Positions 54,846 to 64,000 of a stretch of 64,000 nucleotides of DNA are shown piece by piece. Both the position numbers and the translations under genes were made by a program. The stretch is from positions 49,638,372 to 49,702,371 of the forward strand of contig CM065699.1 in assembly GCA_017654935.2 (NCBI GenBank), read 5' to 3'. The notes below the pieces were generated by a model. It was not told the origin of the DNA, made no database searches, and saw only the letters and a program-made list of their open reading frames with translations. This DNA is from Phymorhynchus buccinoides (taxonomy: Eukaryota > Mollusca > Gastropoda > Neogastropoda > Raphitomidae). The stretch's first letter is position 1. The number at the start of each line of letters is the position of its first letter.

Positions 54846-55775
54846 ACCCACTACTGTGCAGATTGACCAGATATACCTCTAGGCCTAAGCTAATACTGTA
54901 CATAATTCCTCATTATTTGGTCTTAGCAGAGATCTTGTTGAGAAGTTCGACTGACTTGGGGACAAAACTAGCTGAATTTCTAATGATTCTACAACGAATA
55001 GTGCGGAACCGTCTATCAGATGGCAATAGTTCATAGCGTGTGTGTGTGTGCATACATGTGTATGCGTACATGCATGCATGCATATCTTTGTGTGTGCGTG
55101 TGTGTGTGCCTGCATGCACACATAATACATATTGTGTGTGTGTGCGCATACATGCATGTATGTGCCAAGTTATAAAGGCGAACTTGGCACATTCTTTTTT
55201 GAGAATGATGCTTTGCTTCCCTTTGGCTCTGATCCACTCATTGCTAGGTGATTGGTATCGTAATCAACTTTGGTGGAGGGGAGTTAATTAAAAAGAGAGT
55301 TCTCCCCTTTGTTCAATTTCGTGTTCTCCTCTCTTAGCCTCACTATTTCATTCTTATGGCAACACTTTTATTTTACATGTATTTTAAGAATATTGGCTAT
55401 GTCAAAATAAAATGTCAGTCCCTTCAATTTTGACTGTACCCAATTTCCATTATAACTGACTTCCATGCCCTAAAATGTGACTTGACTTTGGCATCAGTGT
55501 CAAAATCCACCCTGCCACAGAACACAATCACTGGACTGTCACTGATAAAGCCTTTCCTATTATGAGGAAAACGCTATGACCTTTAGTAGAAAGAAGTCTT
55601 AGCCAAAGCTGCCTGATTCAACAGGAACTTTTAAGTGACAGTTGTGTTTGCAACTGCGCTGTTTACATAGCAATTTCACTGGGTAGATAGTGGGTTTCAC
55701 AAGTGTCAGTATAGGTTATGGTTCCTATGTTTTAAAGCTTACCAGTGCTTTGTGAGTGTCAGAAGATGAAGAATT

Positions 55776-55822
<47 letters not shown>

Positions 55823-55944
55823 AACTGGACAGTATATATGTGTGTGTGTGTGTTTGTATGTGAATGTATTAGGTAACTTACAACATTCTAAAACTCGTAA
55901 CTTATTTCAATTTGTTTACTCCCAATTTTGTGTTTGGGATGTGC
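54846..55944. other. Intergenic stretch with GT and CT microsatellites
   Basis: A GT-rich patch near 55037-55150 and a CT run at about 55780-55818. No exon recognised. Confidence 0.45.
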
Positions 55945-56694
55945 TTTAAGGCTTTGGCACACGCTGCAACTTTTGCTAGTTGCAGCCTGCAACTTTGTGG
56001 CTGCAACAGTTGCATGCCACTTACAACAAGGTTGTAGGGTTGCAGTTGTGGGTTGTAGGGCGATAGAAAACGATCCTATCTCTGGGCCCCCACTTGCAAC
56101 AAGTTGTAGGTTGCAGCCAATCAGAGCGTCGTTTCGTATCACATGGTTTTTGCGTCACAATGGCGGAGTGAAAGCGTCGGACTGCAACAAGCAAACTGAT
56201 CGACTTACTTCGTAATTTTCCCTGCATTTGGGAACCGGGAGTCCCAATTAAAAAAATCGGGACAGGGTCCAAGAAGCCAAAATCCAAATAAACCGTGAAA
56301 TGGGCGGCATCATGAATGATGAGTACTTGCACAGCATGTTTTCTTTTTCAATCGATGTAGATCAAAACAATGTGTAAAGCACCACATGTAGGCCTAGTAT
56401 TCTTTGTCAGTTCGAGTTTTTAGATAGGCCTACTCGACATTGGACTCTGGTACTGACCATCGTTTTGATCTGTACATTATTTTCTGTCAGTTTGGCATTT
56501 TAGCTTGATACGAGTAGTCTGCATACATTGTAGAACAATATTTCTGAGTCTACCTGTGGTTGGTTCAGCATAGGATTGCAAGGGGGTTGTATCAAAGTTG
56601 CAGCGTGTGCCATGAGCTCTGCGATTTTGACTGCAACTTGTGGTATAACACTAGTTGTAGAACTCATTTGTGGTAGCGTGTGCCGAAGCCTTTA
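55945..56694. mobile_element. 750-bp TIR element (GGCTTTGGCACACGCT ends)
   Basis: Left aaggctttggcacacgct, right agcgtgtgccgaagccttt. The inside contains many gttgcag/ctgcaac words. No transposase. It shares terminal style with 60531-60979. Confidence 0.75.
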
Positions 56695-57547
56695 GTGACT
56701 TCATTGTATACAACTTACAGTATCAATTTCTCACAAATAACACAGTCAAATCTTGTCACTCAAAATGTTCCATAAACAGTTTATTGTTGCATTCGTCACA
56801 AACAGAATTCTGGAAAACTACACACGCATCCACACATACATGCTCACAAATGAAACATTTTGTATGATTGGACGATTCAGCATTCAACCACAACAATAAA
56901 CATAACCCAATTGAGATAGAGACAGACAGACACACAGATATCCTGAGAGAATATAGAAATAAAGAAAGAAACACCTAAATTAAATGTCTAATGACACAGG
57001 ATACACATTTCTTTTTATGATGGTAACCCGTCACAATTTGTGCAAATCAATATGTGACCAATACTGGAGACAAAGTGATCTAGGATCATTGAAAACGTGT
57101 GAATACAAAACAGACTTTTAGACAGATAATACCACTAATACCACCCAAATAATACCATTTCTCGCCTAGCAATACTTTTGAACCATGATGAAACGTTAGT
57201 CCTTTGAAGGAGTGTCCAAAAACCCATCCACAATCAAGGCACATCAAGTAGATCATTATATGGAATAATACAGCTGATAATTATTTTTAAATGTCAGCAG
57301 ATTCTTAATGATGGTGGATTTTAGCATTTTTGCCAGGAATCTTACAAGTGGAAATGAAGGAGATATGCTGACGGTCAATAGAGAGCAATTTGCCAGAAGA
57401 ACACATAATACTGGACATAATTCAGCAGTTCAGTTTGTCTTCGTTTGGCAACAGAAAACAGCATAACTGAAAAGTAGGAAGCGTAACACTAATCACAAAC
57501 ACGTAGTAATAACATTAGTTCAAAAGCTGCTACATGTATGCCAATGG
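56695..57547. other. Intergenic stretch without recognised feature
   Basis: A TTTATT at 56780-56785 would be AATAAA on the minus strand and could serve the gene that owns the exon at 61525; this is speculative. Confidence 0.3.
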
Positions 57548-57775
57548 TTCAGTAAATGGTCAACCTAGCTCGCCAATTTGACCGCCAGGTGGCAACCAAC
57601 TCAATAGGGGCTTATCTCGTGATATCTTTAGTTGGGGGTAGAGAAAAAGAGAGAGAGGGAGAGACTCGTCTCTCTCTCTCTCTCTTTATCCCCAACTAAG
57701 AATAGAGAGAGGATTAGCCCCACTCAAGCACTATGCCACCTGGCGGTCAAAACAGCCAGCTAAGCCGCTCATTAA
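57548..57775. repeat. Imperfect inverted repeat with CT/GA core
   Basis: The arms contain gaccgccaggtggc and gccacctggcggtc, with tagttgggg/ccccaacta further in. The core is GA then CT repeats, which also pair. Related to the hairpin at 26668. Confidence 0.8.
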
Positions 57776-57996
57776 CGCTTGTTTTTGACAAAGGATAGGC
57801 TTACTGTAAGGATATTAACGCCATTGATAGTAAACTAGACCGTGAAAACCCTAGATCACCAGCCACGTGGGCAGCATTTTCGGCTCCAATGACCTTGACC
57901 TTTGACCTTCGTTTTTGAACTTGGCATAGCTATCCTAACTACCTATCCGTATGCAAAAGTTGAGGATCCTAGCTCCCTCCGTTCAAACGCTACCAT

Positions 57997-58346
57997 GTAA
58001 AGTGGCACAGAGGTAACGCGTTCACTTCCAGTCAAGTAAACCCGATTTCGAACCTGGGTACAGGGGATTTTTCCTCTCACATTGCACTAGGCCTTACGGT
58101 CTGAACGTGGAGTCTCTCAGATGAGACGATAAACCAAGGTCCCGTGTGCCCATGCACTTAGCACACGTTAAACCCAATGGCAACGAAAAAGTTGTCATTT
58201 GGTTAAAATTTAACCCCACCCCCCCTCATCAGTCACACAAAACTGGCATGCCAAAAAAAAAAGCCTCTGGCTGCGACGCGCTCTCCAGGTGGGAGCAACC
58301 CAAATTTCAGACGTCTCTGTGACTATAAAGTACCTAATACCTAATA
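57997..58346 (+). mobile_element. tRNA-derived SINE (full-length)
   Basis: Head agtggcacagaggtaacgcg, central block cagatgagacgataa and tail gtacctaatacctaat. Confidence 0.87.
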
Positions 58347-59650
58347 CATATAGTCAGTAGGTCAGCCAGCCAGTCAGAAAGAAACACAAGTGCCACTGAA
58401 AACATTACCAGCTTCGTGGATGGCAAACGTCTATGGAGAAGACAGTTATGACACGCGTTAAAGCAAATGCAACATTTTGATTTCTGTCAGCAAAAAATAA
58501 GTGGACAGAAGATCAATAATAGGGGAAATTCAGCAGTGCTTTCTGAAAAGTTCAACAGATTTTTATTTTTAAACAAAGATCGTCAACAGTTTTTTGGTGT
58601 TTTTTAAAGCCACAATTTAAAAAAAACCACTTTTGAGATTTCAAAAGCTTTATGCCATCAACGGTTTAGTAATGCTTTTTTTTAATTTATAGGCTATTCT
58701 CAATAAGCTTCATGTTAACAATTCAGCAGTATTTATTTTTTAAAATAAAAGTTAAACAGTGACTGTAAGAAAAGTAACTCAGACCGATTCTTTGAAAAAG
58801 GATCGGTATGACAAGAAAATCAGCAGTGTTTATATTGATAGATAACAATGTATCTTAACAGAAGAGTGTGTGTGTGTGTGTGCACACGCTTGCATCTGTG
58901 TGTGTGTGCTGTGCGTGTTGATAGATAACAATGTATCTTAACAGATGAGTGTGTGTGTGTGTGTGCACACGCTTGCATCTGTGTGTATGCCGTGCGTGTG
59001 TGTCTGTATGTGTGTACGTGCATCCATACTATGTGTATGGGAAGATCATGCATGCAAGGAAAATAATATTCACACATGGTTTTAAACATCCATTTCAAAG
59101 AGCTTGCATTGTCAAAAACCCCACCATCGTATCAAATAAAATCATGTAAAGTTTGGCTGCTTTTTTTTGTTATTGTAAATTTCTTACAAAAGTATCTTAA
59201 TAAATAAAACTAAATAAATGGTCAATTAATATGAACGCATTGTAAACGTTGACAAATAATATTATTTTCATTTATCAAAAACAAACCCCAAAAAACATTA
59301 ATAAAACATAATTTTATTTATTTTATTTTTTGGGCTGTCCCATCTTCTGGGCCGTACAGTGGCATTGCTCCAGCACCGCTCATTCCGAGCGCCAACTCGC
59401 AGCCACACCCCGGTTTAATAAAACAAATTTTTTTAAACAACAGAAAAAACCCACCCACCAGCATTGTTTTCTGCACAGATGAATGATAAAATTCAGCAGT
59501 CATTCAAAAAGGAGCAATACTCTTACCAAAAAAAACCCACCAGAAATAGTAGCTCCACATGATGTCTTTTCACGCCATTCTGCAGCATATACCCCATCTT
59601 CACACCGTTTACACAGGCAGAGATTGTTTGACTTAAAATGCCACCATATG
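58347..59650. other. AT-rich stretch with a recurring ATTCAGCAGT word
   Basis: No exon is seen. ATTCAGCAGT occurs near 58529, 58720 and 59491 (also at 57420), and ATCAGCAGT near 58820. An 84-bp block with gataacaatgtatcttaaca and a GT run is duplicated in tandem at 58838-59000. Confidence 0.5.
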
Positions 59651-60131
59651 TTAACTCACTCGGGACTGGCTGAATTATTTCCCCTTGTTCTGTGGGGGGA
59701 CTGGGCATTTGACTAGGTTCGTAAAACACTCACCAAAACCAAGTTATGAAGAGTTAGGCATCAATATTTTCAGAAAAGATCAGCAACACCATGCACTAAG
59801 CGATCGTAAAATATCAGATTCCTTACCTTCGTCGTTTGACTCCTATTGGCGAAAACAGCTAACACATAGAAAGAAGGAAAAGTTCACATTCCGATCTTTG
59901 ACCCCCCTCTACAACCAAACCTGAATGTAAAGTCTGCAATGATTGGTTGATTTCAAGAGAGGCAAGGTCAAAGCAAACTGAAAGTAGGTTATGACATCGC
60001 ACTGGAAAGCTGGTTACACGCCAGAAATCAAAACCTCTTGAAAACTCTTATGAGCCGGATCTGGGCCATTCGTCCTAAACGGTTGTGCGAGCCATGAGCT
60101 GGATCCGGCTCATTCGTCCCGAGTGAGTTAA
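59651..60131. mobile_element. TTAA MITE, family T3 (CACTCGG ends)
   Basis: Ends TTAACTCACTCGGGAC and gtcccgagtgagttaa, a perfect 16-bp inverted repeat. Same inside as 48756-49241. Confidence 0.9.
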
Positions 60132-60339
60132 TAAAAAAAAAAAAGGAAAATGTTATTGATGTGTTGATAGCTGCAGAAACAGCGGGGGGGGGGGGGGGGG
60201 GGGGGTCGGTTTCATATTGGCAGCCACTGCTGGGTGGGAATGTCCAGAACCACATCCATGTCTGGCGTACACCTGAAACACATGCAGAGTCCCCCGCATT
60301 AATTTTGACACATATACTTCTGCTGACACTAGGAAAGTT

Positions 60340-61262
60340 TTGTGTCCCACGGTACCGCAAGAAGGTTCCAGGGAGGGCGTGCTTTCGCTTACGTCGGCCC
60401 TGTGACCTGGAACATCACTACCTTTCCCTGTCCATCACACACAAACTCTGTCCTCTTTCAAATCGAAGCTCAAGACTCATCTCTTCTCTCTGTCATATCC
60501 TTAGCTACCCTCGATTACCGTAAAGGCCTTCGCACACTAGCATCAGGCGTCAATTGTTTCTCAGAGCAACGCCTTGATGCGTTGACGCCTGCATCACAGC
60601 ACACATTGTAGCGAGGCAGTGGTGTTCTCACACACGACTCTTGTCGCTTCGCCTCTTGTCGCGCGAACTTCCTTATTTGGAAAGCAAGGAAAGATTACTC
60701 TAGCGTCAAACCTCCTCCTAGAAACTACAGTATTTTTTTCTTCAATCAGAGTTATGGTCCTTCCATCCGTTGTGATTGGCTAGTTTCACGATCTCTGCGA
60801 TCTTGAGCATCAAAATTAGAGCCGGTTCTATTCTCGAGCAACAACAAAATCGCACAGCTACGCATCAAAAATCCTGCCGCGCCGCGAATCTCTCACACGC
60901 AAGCGGCGCATCAAACTGCGCCTTGCAGCAAAAAATCGCCGCGATCTCGAGATCTTGACGCTAGTGTGCGAAGCCCTTAATTCTGCTTGTGTGTTGGGTG
61001 GTGAGCCTTTTGACTGTTTTGGTGTTTTGCAGTGTGTGTTGTGCATGCGTGTGTGTGTGTTTGCATTTTGGTCTAATTTTTCCCCCATTTATTCTTTGTT
61101 CACTAATCGTATTTGCCCCCTTATTTATCATCACCTCATTGTTGTTGTTCTTGTTTTAATTACTGCTATTCTTATAGTTGTTGTTATTGTCATTATTTCA
61201 ATTCATATTTGTAAACGCTCTGAGCTCCTTGGAGAAAGAGCATGATAAATGTTCATTATTAG
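60340..61262 (+). mobile_element. LINE 3' end interrupted by a TIR element
   Basis: At 60400-60525 one frame reads GTSLPFPVHHTQTLSSF and KSKLKTHLFSL, the LINE ORF2 C-terminus. After the insertion at 60531-60979 the 3' UTR resumes and ends with aacgctctgagctccttgg and a gagcatgataaatg tail. Confidence 0.65.
60531..60979. mobile_element. 450-bp TIR element inserted in a LINE
   Basis: Left aaggccttcgcacactagc, right gctagtgtgcgaagccctt. No ORF of interest. The disrupted LINE defines both borders. Confidence 0.8.
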
Positions 61263-61454
61263 GCCGGGTTCACATTAGACGCGTAAGTTCCGTACGGAAA
61301 ACCCTAAATAAGTGGAAGAAGAAAGAAGGATAAAAGTTTACGCATATAGTGGAAATTCGGACAAGTGCGCAAATCTTTTCCCTTCTTTGTTTCACTTATT
61401 TATGGATTGCGCACAGGTTTCCGCACGGAATATCCGCTCATGCGTGTACACAGC
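61262..61454. mobile_element. MITE with TTCACATTAGACGCG / GTGTACAC ends
   Basis: Left ggttcacattagacgcgtaa; right cgctcatgcgtgtacacagc. Shared with a truncated copy at 6358-6484. No ORF. Confidence 0.65.
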
Positions 61455-61524
61455 CTTGCTTATTATTATTATTATATGGCTGGGAACGCAGAAAGAAGGA
61501 AACGGCGAAGCTGAGCGCACTCAC

Positions 61525-61667
61525 TTTGTCCTGGAGGGGAAGAACTCTGGAAACATCTGCAGGCGCACGTTGGTCTTGGGGTGCCGCAGCAACTGGTCCA
61601 CCTCCCGCTCCAGAGCCCCGGTCAGCTCCCGCAGCGACACCTGCTCCTTCTGGTGGAACTCTATCTC
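61525..61667 (-). CDS. Single exon of an unidentified coiled-coil-like protein
   Basis: Minus strand, acceptor tatccctccag, donor GTGAGT, 143 nt. The frame chosen encodes EIEFHQKEQVSLRELTGALE, then REVDQLLRHPKTNVRLQMF and PEFFPSRT. One other frame is also open but reads as Gly/Ala-rich low complexity. Charged residues in heptad-like order suggest a coiled coil, followed by a Pro/Phe-rich turn. GC content and codon choice match the VPS35, COX4 and SYS1 exons. I do not recognise the family. No other exon of this gene is visible. A copy lies at 62343-62428. Confidence 0.62.
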
Positions 61668-61681
61668 CTGGAGGGATACCA

Positions 61682-61941
61682 TGTTAGGTTAGGTTAGGTA
61701 CATTATAGTCACAGAGGCGTCTGTGAAATTCGGGTTGCTCCCACCTGGAGAGCGCGTCGCAGCCAGAGTCGCGCCACCCAATTAAAAAAAAAAATTTGCA
61801 TGCGATTATTGTGTGACTGATGAGGAAGGAAGGGAGGGGGGGTAAATTTTGACGTAATGACAACTTTTTCGTTGCCATTGGGTTTAACGTATGCTAAATG
61901 CATGGGCACACAGGACCTCGGTTTATCGCCTCATCCGAAAG
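61682..61941 (-). mobile_element. tRNA-derived SINE, 5'-truncated, tail abutting the exon at 61525-61667
   Basis: Minus orientation. It keeps the central block and 3' half; the tail reads cctaacctaacctaac on the minus strand and stops about 15 nt from the exon boundary. Confidence 0.87.
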
Positions 61942-62342
61942 CCGCACCCCCCGACATTTTACGCAAATGTCAGGTTTTGTTATGTTTTCTTACTATTTCT
62001 GACCCAGCACCACGAAAGGGACATTAAGTGTCGCTGGGCTAGTTTCTCACAACAGGCTTGCAAAGTTTTAAAAAATCTCATTTTTTGACAATTTTGAGTT
62101 AAGGGCATGTTTGTGTTCTCTAACATCTTATCTATTCATATTTATAAAGGATAATCTTTAATCTTTTCACCGCCAATGTCACATTTTAACACCACATTTT
62201 GGGGTCAATTTTGAGTTACGGGCATGTTTGTGTTCTCTAACATCTTATCTTTCATATTAATAAAGGATAATCTTTAACCTTTTCACCGCCAATGTCACAT
62301 TTTAACACCACATTTTGGGGTCAATTTTGAGTTATGGGCATG

Positions 62343-62428
62343 CAACTGGTCCACCTCCCTCTCCAGAGCCCCGGTCAGCTCACCGCAGCGACACCTGCTC
62401 CTTCTGGTGGAACTCTATCTCCTGGAGG
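62343..62428 (-). repeat. Partial copy of the unidentified exon
   Basis: It matches the part of 61525-61667 from ctggtccacctcc to ctatctcctgg, with one small insertion (a caccg for a cccg) that would break the frame. Confidence 0.88.
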
Positions 62429-62935
62429 GTCTGTTATACCTATGTTAGGTTAGGTAAGGATAGGCCTTATTATAGTCACAGAGGAATCTATTGCAGAAAT
62501 TCGGGTTGCTCCCACCTGGAGAGGCTGCGTCGCAGGGTTAATACTGTCGCGCCACCCATGTTTTAAAAAAAAAATACTGTCTCTTAATGGTCTGTTATCC
62601 AAAGAGCCTTAATTTTCTTAATTTTATAAGGTAAAAAGGAATAGGTCTCTTACTGGTTTATACATGTCACAGAGGAATACCCCACTTAATTGCAGACAAT
62701 GTTTTAAAAAGGGTTTACTCTCTACCCAATGGTATAAATGTTTTAAAAAGGGTTACACTTTTTTGGTCTGTTTTAAAAAGGGTGGCTGGCTCTTAATGGC
62801 TTATAAAAAAAAGGGTTAATACTGTCTCTTAATGGTCTTATAAATGTTTTAAAACGAGTAGGTCGATGCATTTTCTTCAGCTAGGCTAGACTTTAGACAA
62901 TTTTTCAAAATGGCCGAGTCTAGACCTACTTTATA

Positions 62936-63257
62936 GCCTGATTCCGCCCATGACATCCATTACTTTCTCATACCAATCCGTCTAAAACCGCCCCCGTACA
63001 CCCACTTCGTTATGCATTTTGGAGTTAAAATTGCAATATCAAAAAATCTAAAATATCACATAACAAAAAAACCATTGCAAGTTAAACATTCTTCATTTAT
63101 ACACAAACCCTGAACACTTGAAGTCAATCCATCAAGTAGGTTTTTTTTTGTTTTTTTTAAAAACAAAGTACCCCATTTCGGGCCCAGTTTACCAACATTA
63201 ATTTGGTGGTTACAGGGAGTAGAGTCGTCATTTTAATCGGGGTTACAAGTGTTAAAT
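62936..63257 (-). repeat. Dispersed repeat D3, minus copy
   Basis: Inverted relative to 45421-45742, over about 320 bp with moderate divergence. Confidence 0.8.
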
Positions 63258-63393
63258 GCTCATAATTCTGGAACGGGAAAAAGATAACAAGAATGGTTCT
63301 TGTAGCATTAGAAAGAAAATTGTCTGAAGTTTTGAACCAGAACGGCCAGTTATGACACTTAATGTTCCTTCCATGGTGCTGGGTCACATTTTA

Positions 63394-63470
63394 TTAGTCA
63401 TATAAGACGCAGGGCTCCGAGTCTGGGGGGAAAAAGATGTATCGCCTTGTAGTCGGAAAAATATGGTAGT
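63394..63470. mobile_element. Fragment of 'ATAAGGCG' MITE family
   Basis: It contains cgccttgtagtcggaaaaat and gtctggggggaaaaag, as in the right half of 49263-49428. Confidence 0.5.
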
Positions 63471-63564
63471 CAAAAACTTTTTCTTTTTTTTTCAACACGT
63501 GTGTGTGTGAAATCGTCAGTTGAAAATTGGCAAAAGTTATGCTTAGTTATAATACAAGCGAATG

Positions 63565-63790
63565 CTTAGCCCTTTCGCCGCCAATGTTGCATTTTAGCAC
63601 CACAATGGTTTAACACCCATGTCACTAAAAGGCATCAAATCAGGGCCTGTTATCCAAAGACCCTATTTTCTTAATTTTGGGAGGTAAGGATAGGCCTAAT
63701 GTTATACATGCCACAGAGGAATTCCCAATATTGCAGGTATTTTATTTTGTCTACTTTTTGGCTGAAAAATGTCTGGCGGCGAAAGGGTTA
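63565..63790. mobile_element. MITE, family T1
   Basis: It begins ttagccctttcgccgccaat and ends tggcggcgaaagggtta; a well-preserved copy of the family. Confidence 0.82.
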
Positions 63791-64000
63791 TAGATAAAGA
63801 ATGAACAAAGAAACACACATAGAAAAATAAAGACATGACAGAAAGATACATGCATGCATGCACATGTATGCGCGCACACACACACATTTGAACAATGGAC
63901 AATAAAGAAACTTATGTCTTGCACACACCGGCCAAGGATCCTTGGCTATTCACTGTGTCTGTACATGCGATGCAAGTGAAACTGACCCATGGCCAATATT

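Larger units (their letters stand above)
62000..63388. mobile_element. Putative 1.39-kb element with 32-bp inverted ends
   Basis: Left gacccagcaccacgaaaggg and acattaagtgtc; right gacacttaatgttccttcca and tggtgctgggtc. The inside includes an exon fragment copy, SINE and T1 MITE pieces and repeat D3, so it may be a composite or a misassembly. Confidence 0.5.

Overview
The window looks like nuclear DNA from an invertebrate animal, most likely a mollusc and possibly a gastropod. The genes have many introns with GT..AG boundaries, the intergenic DNA is packed with short non-autonomous transposons and microsatellites, and a tRNA-derived SINE carries a central domain resembling the one I recall from MetaSINEs. 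The taxon is inferred from general character and remembered repeats, not from a search. There is one 500-base N gap (2900-3399).

Four protein-coding loci can be read. (1) VPS35, plus strand: the last eight coding exons (5839-23239) of the retromer scaffold subunit; the N-terminal ~40% lies upstream or in the gap. (2) COX4, minus strand (35664-32119): four coding exons that splice in frame to a complete 189-residue cytochrome c oxidase subunit IV. (3) SYS1, plus strand (44886-48732): three coding exons giving a complete 155-residue Golgi membrane protein. (4) One exon of an unidentified coiled-coil-like protein, minus strand (61525-61667). VPS35 and COX4 are convergent; COX4 and SYS1 are divergent with 9.2 kb between them. 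These are unrelated housekeeping genes, with no sign of a functional cluster.

Most of the rest is repeats: a tRNA-type SINE (8 copies), a second ~315-bp family ending in GGTATCCCC (family B), a pogo-like MITE, several TTAA-flanked MITE families (T1-T6), hAT-like remnants with N-terminal zinc-finger or WPWL-type ORF fragments, LINE 3' ends, a 1.69-kb TIR element with an internal box recurring about every 180 bp, and large tandem arrays (43 bp, 115 bp, 70 bp, 28 bp).

The most striking pattern is that all four genes have local duplications seeded at an exon edge: a splice donor, a splice acceptor or the stop-codon region. Several arrays therefore hold many copies of splice-site-like sequence in the orientation of the host gene. 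In two genes a SINE tail (CCTAAT/CCTAAC) lies 17-18 nt upstream of an exon, where a branch point is expected. Both patterns can be tested with RNA-seq and long reads. Some of the messier duplications, especially 62.1-62.9 kb, may be assembly artefacts.
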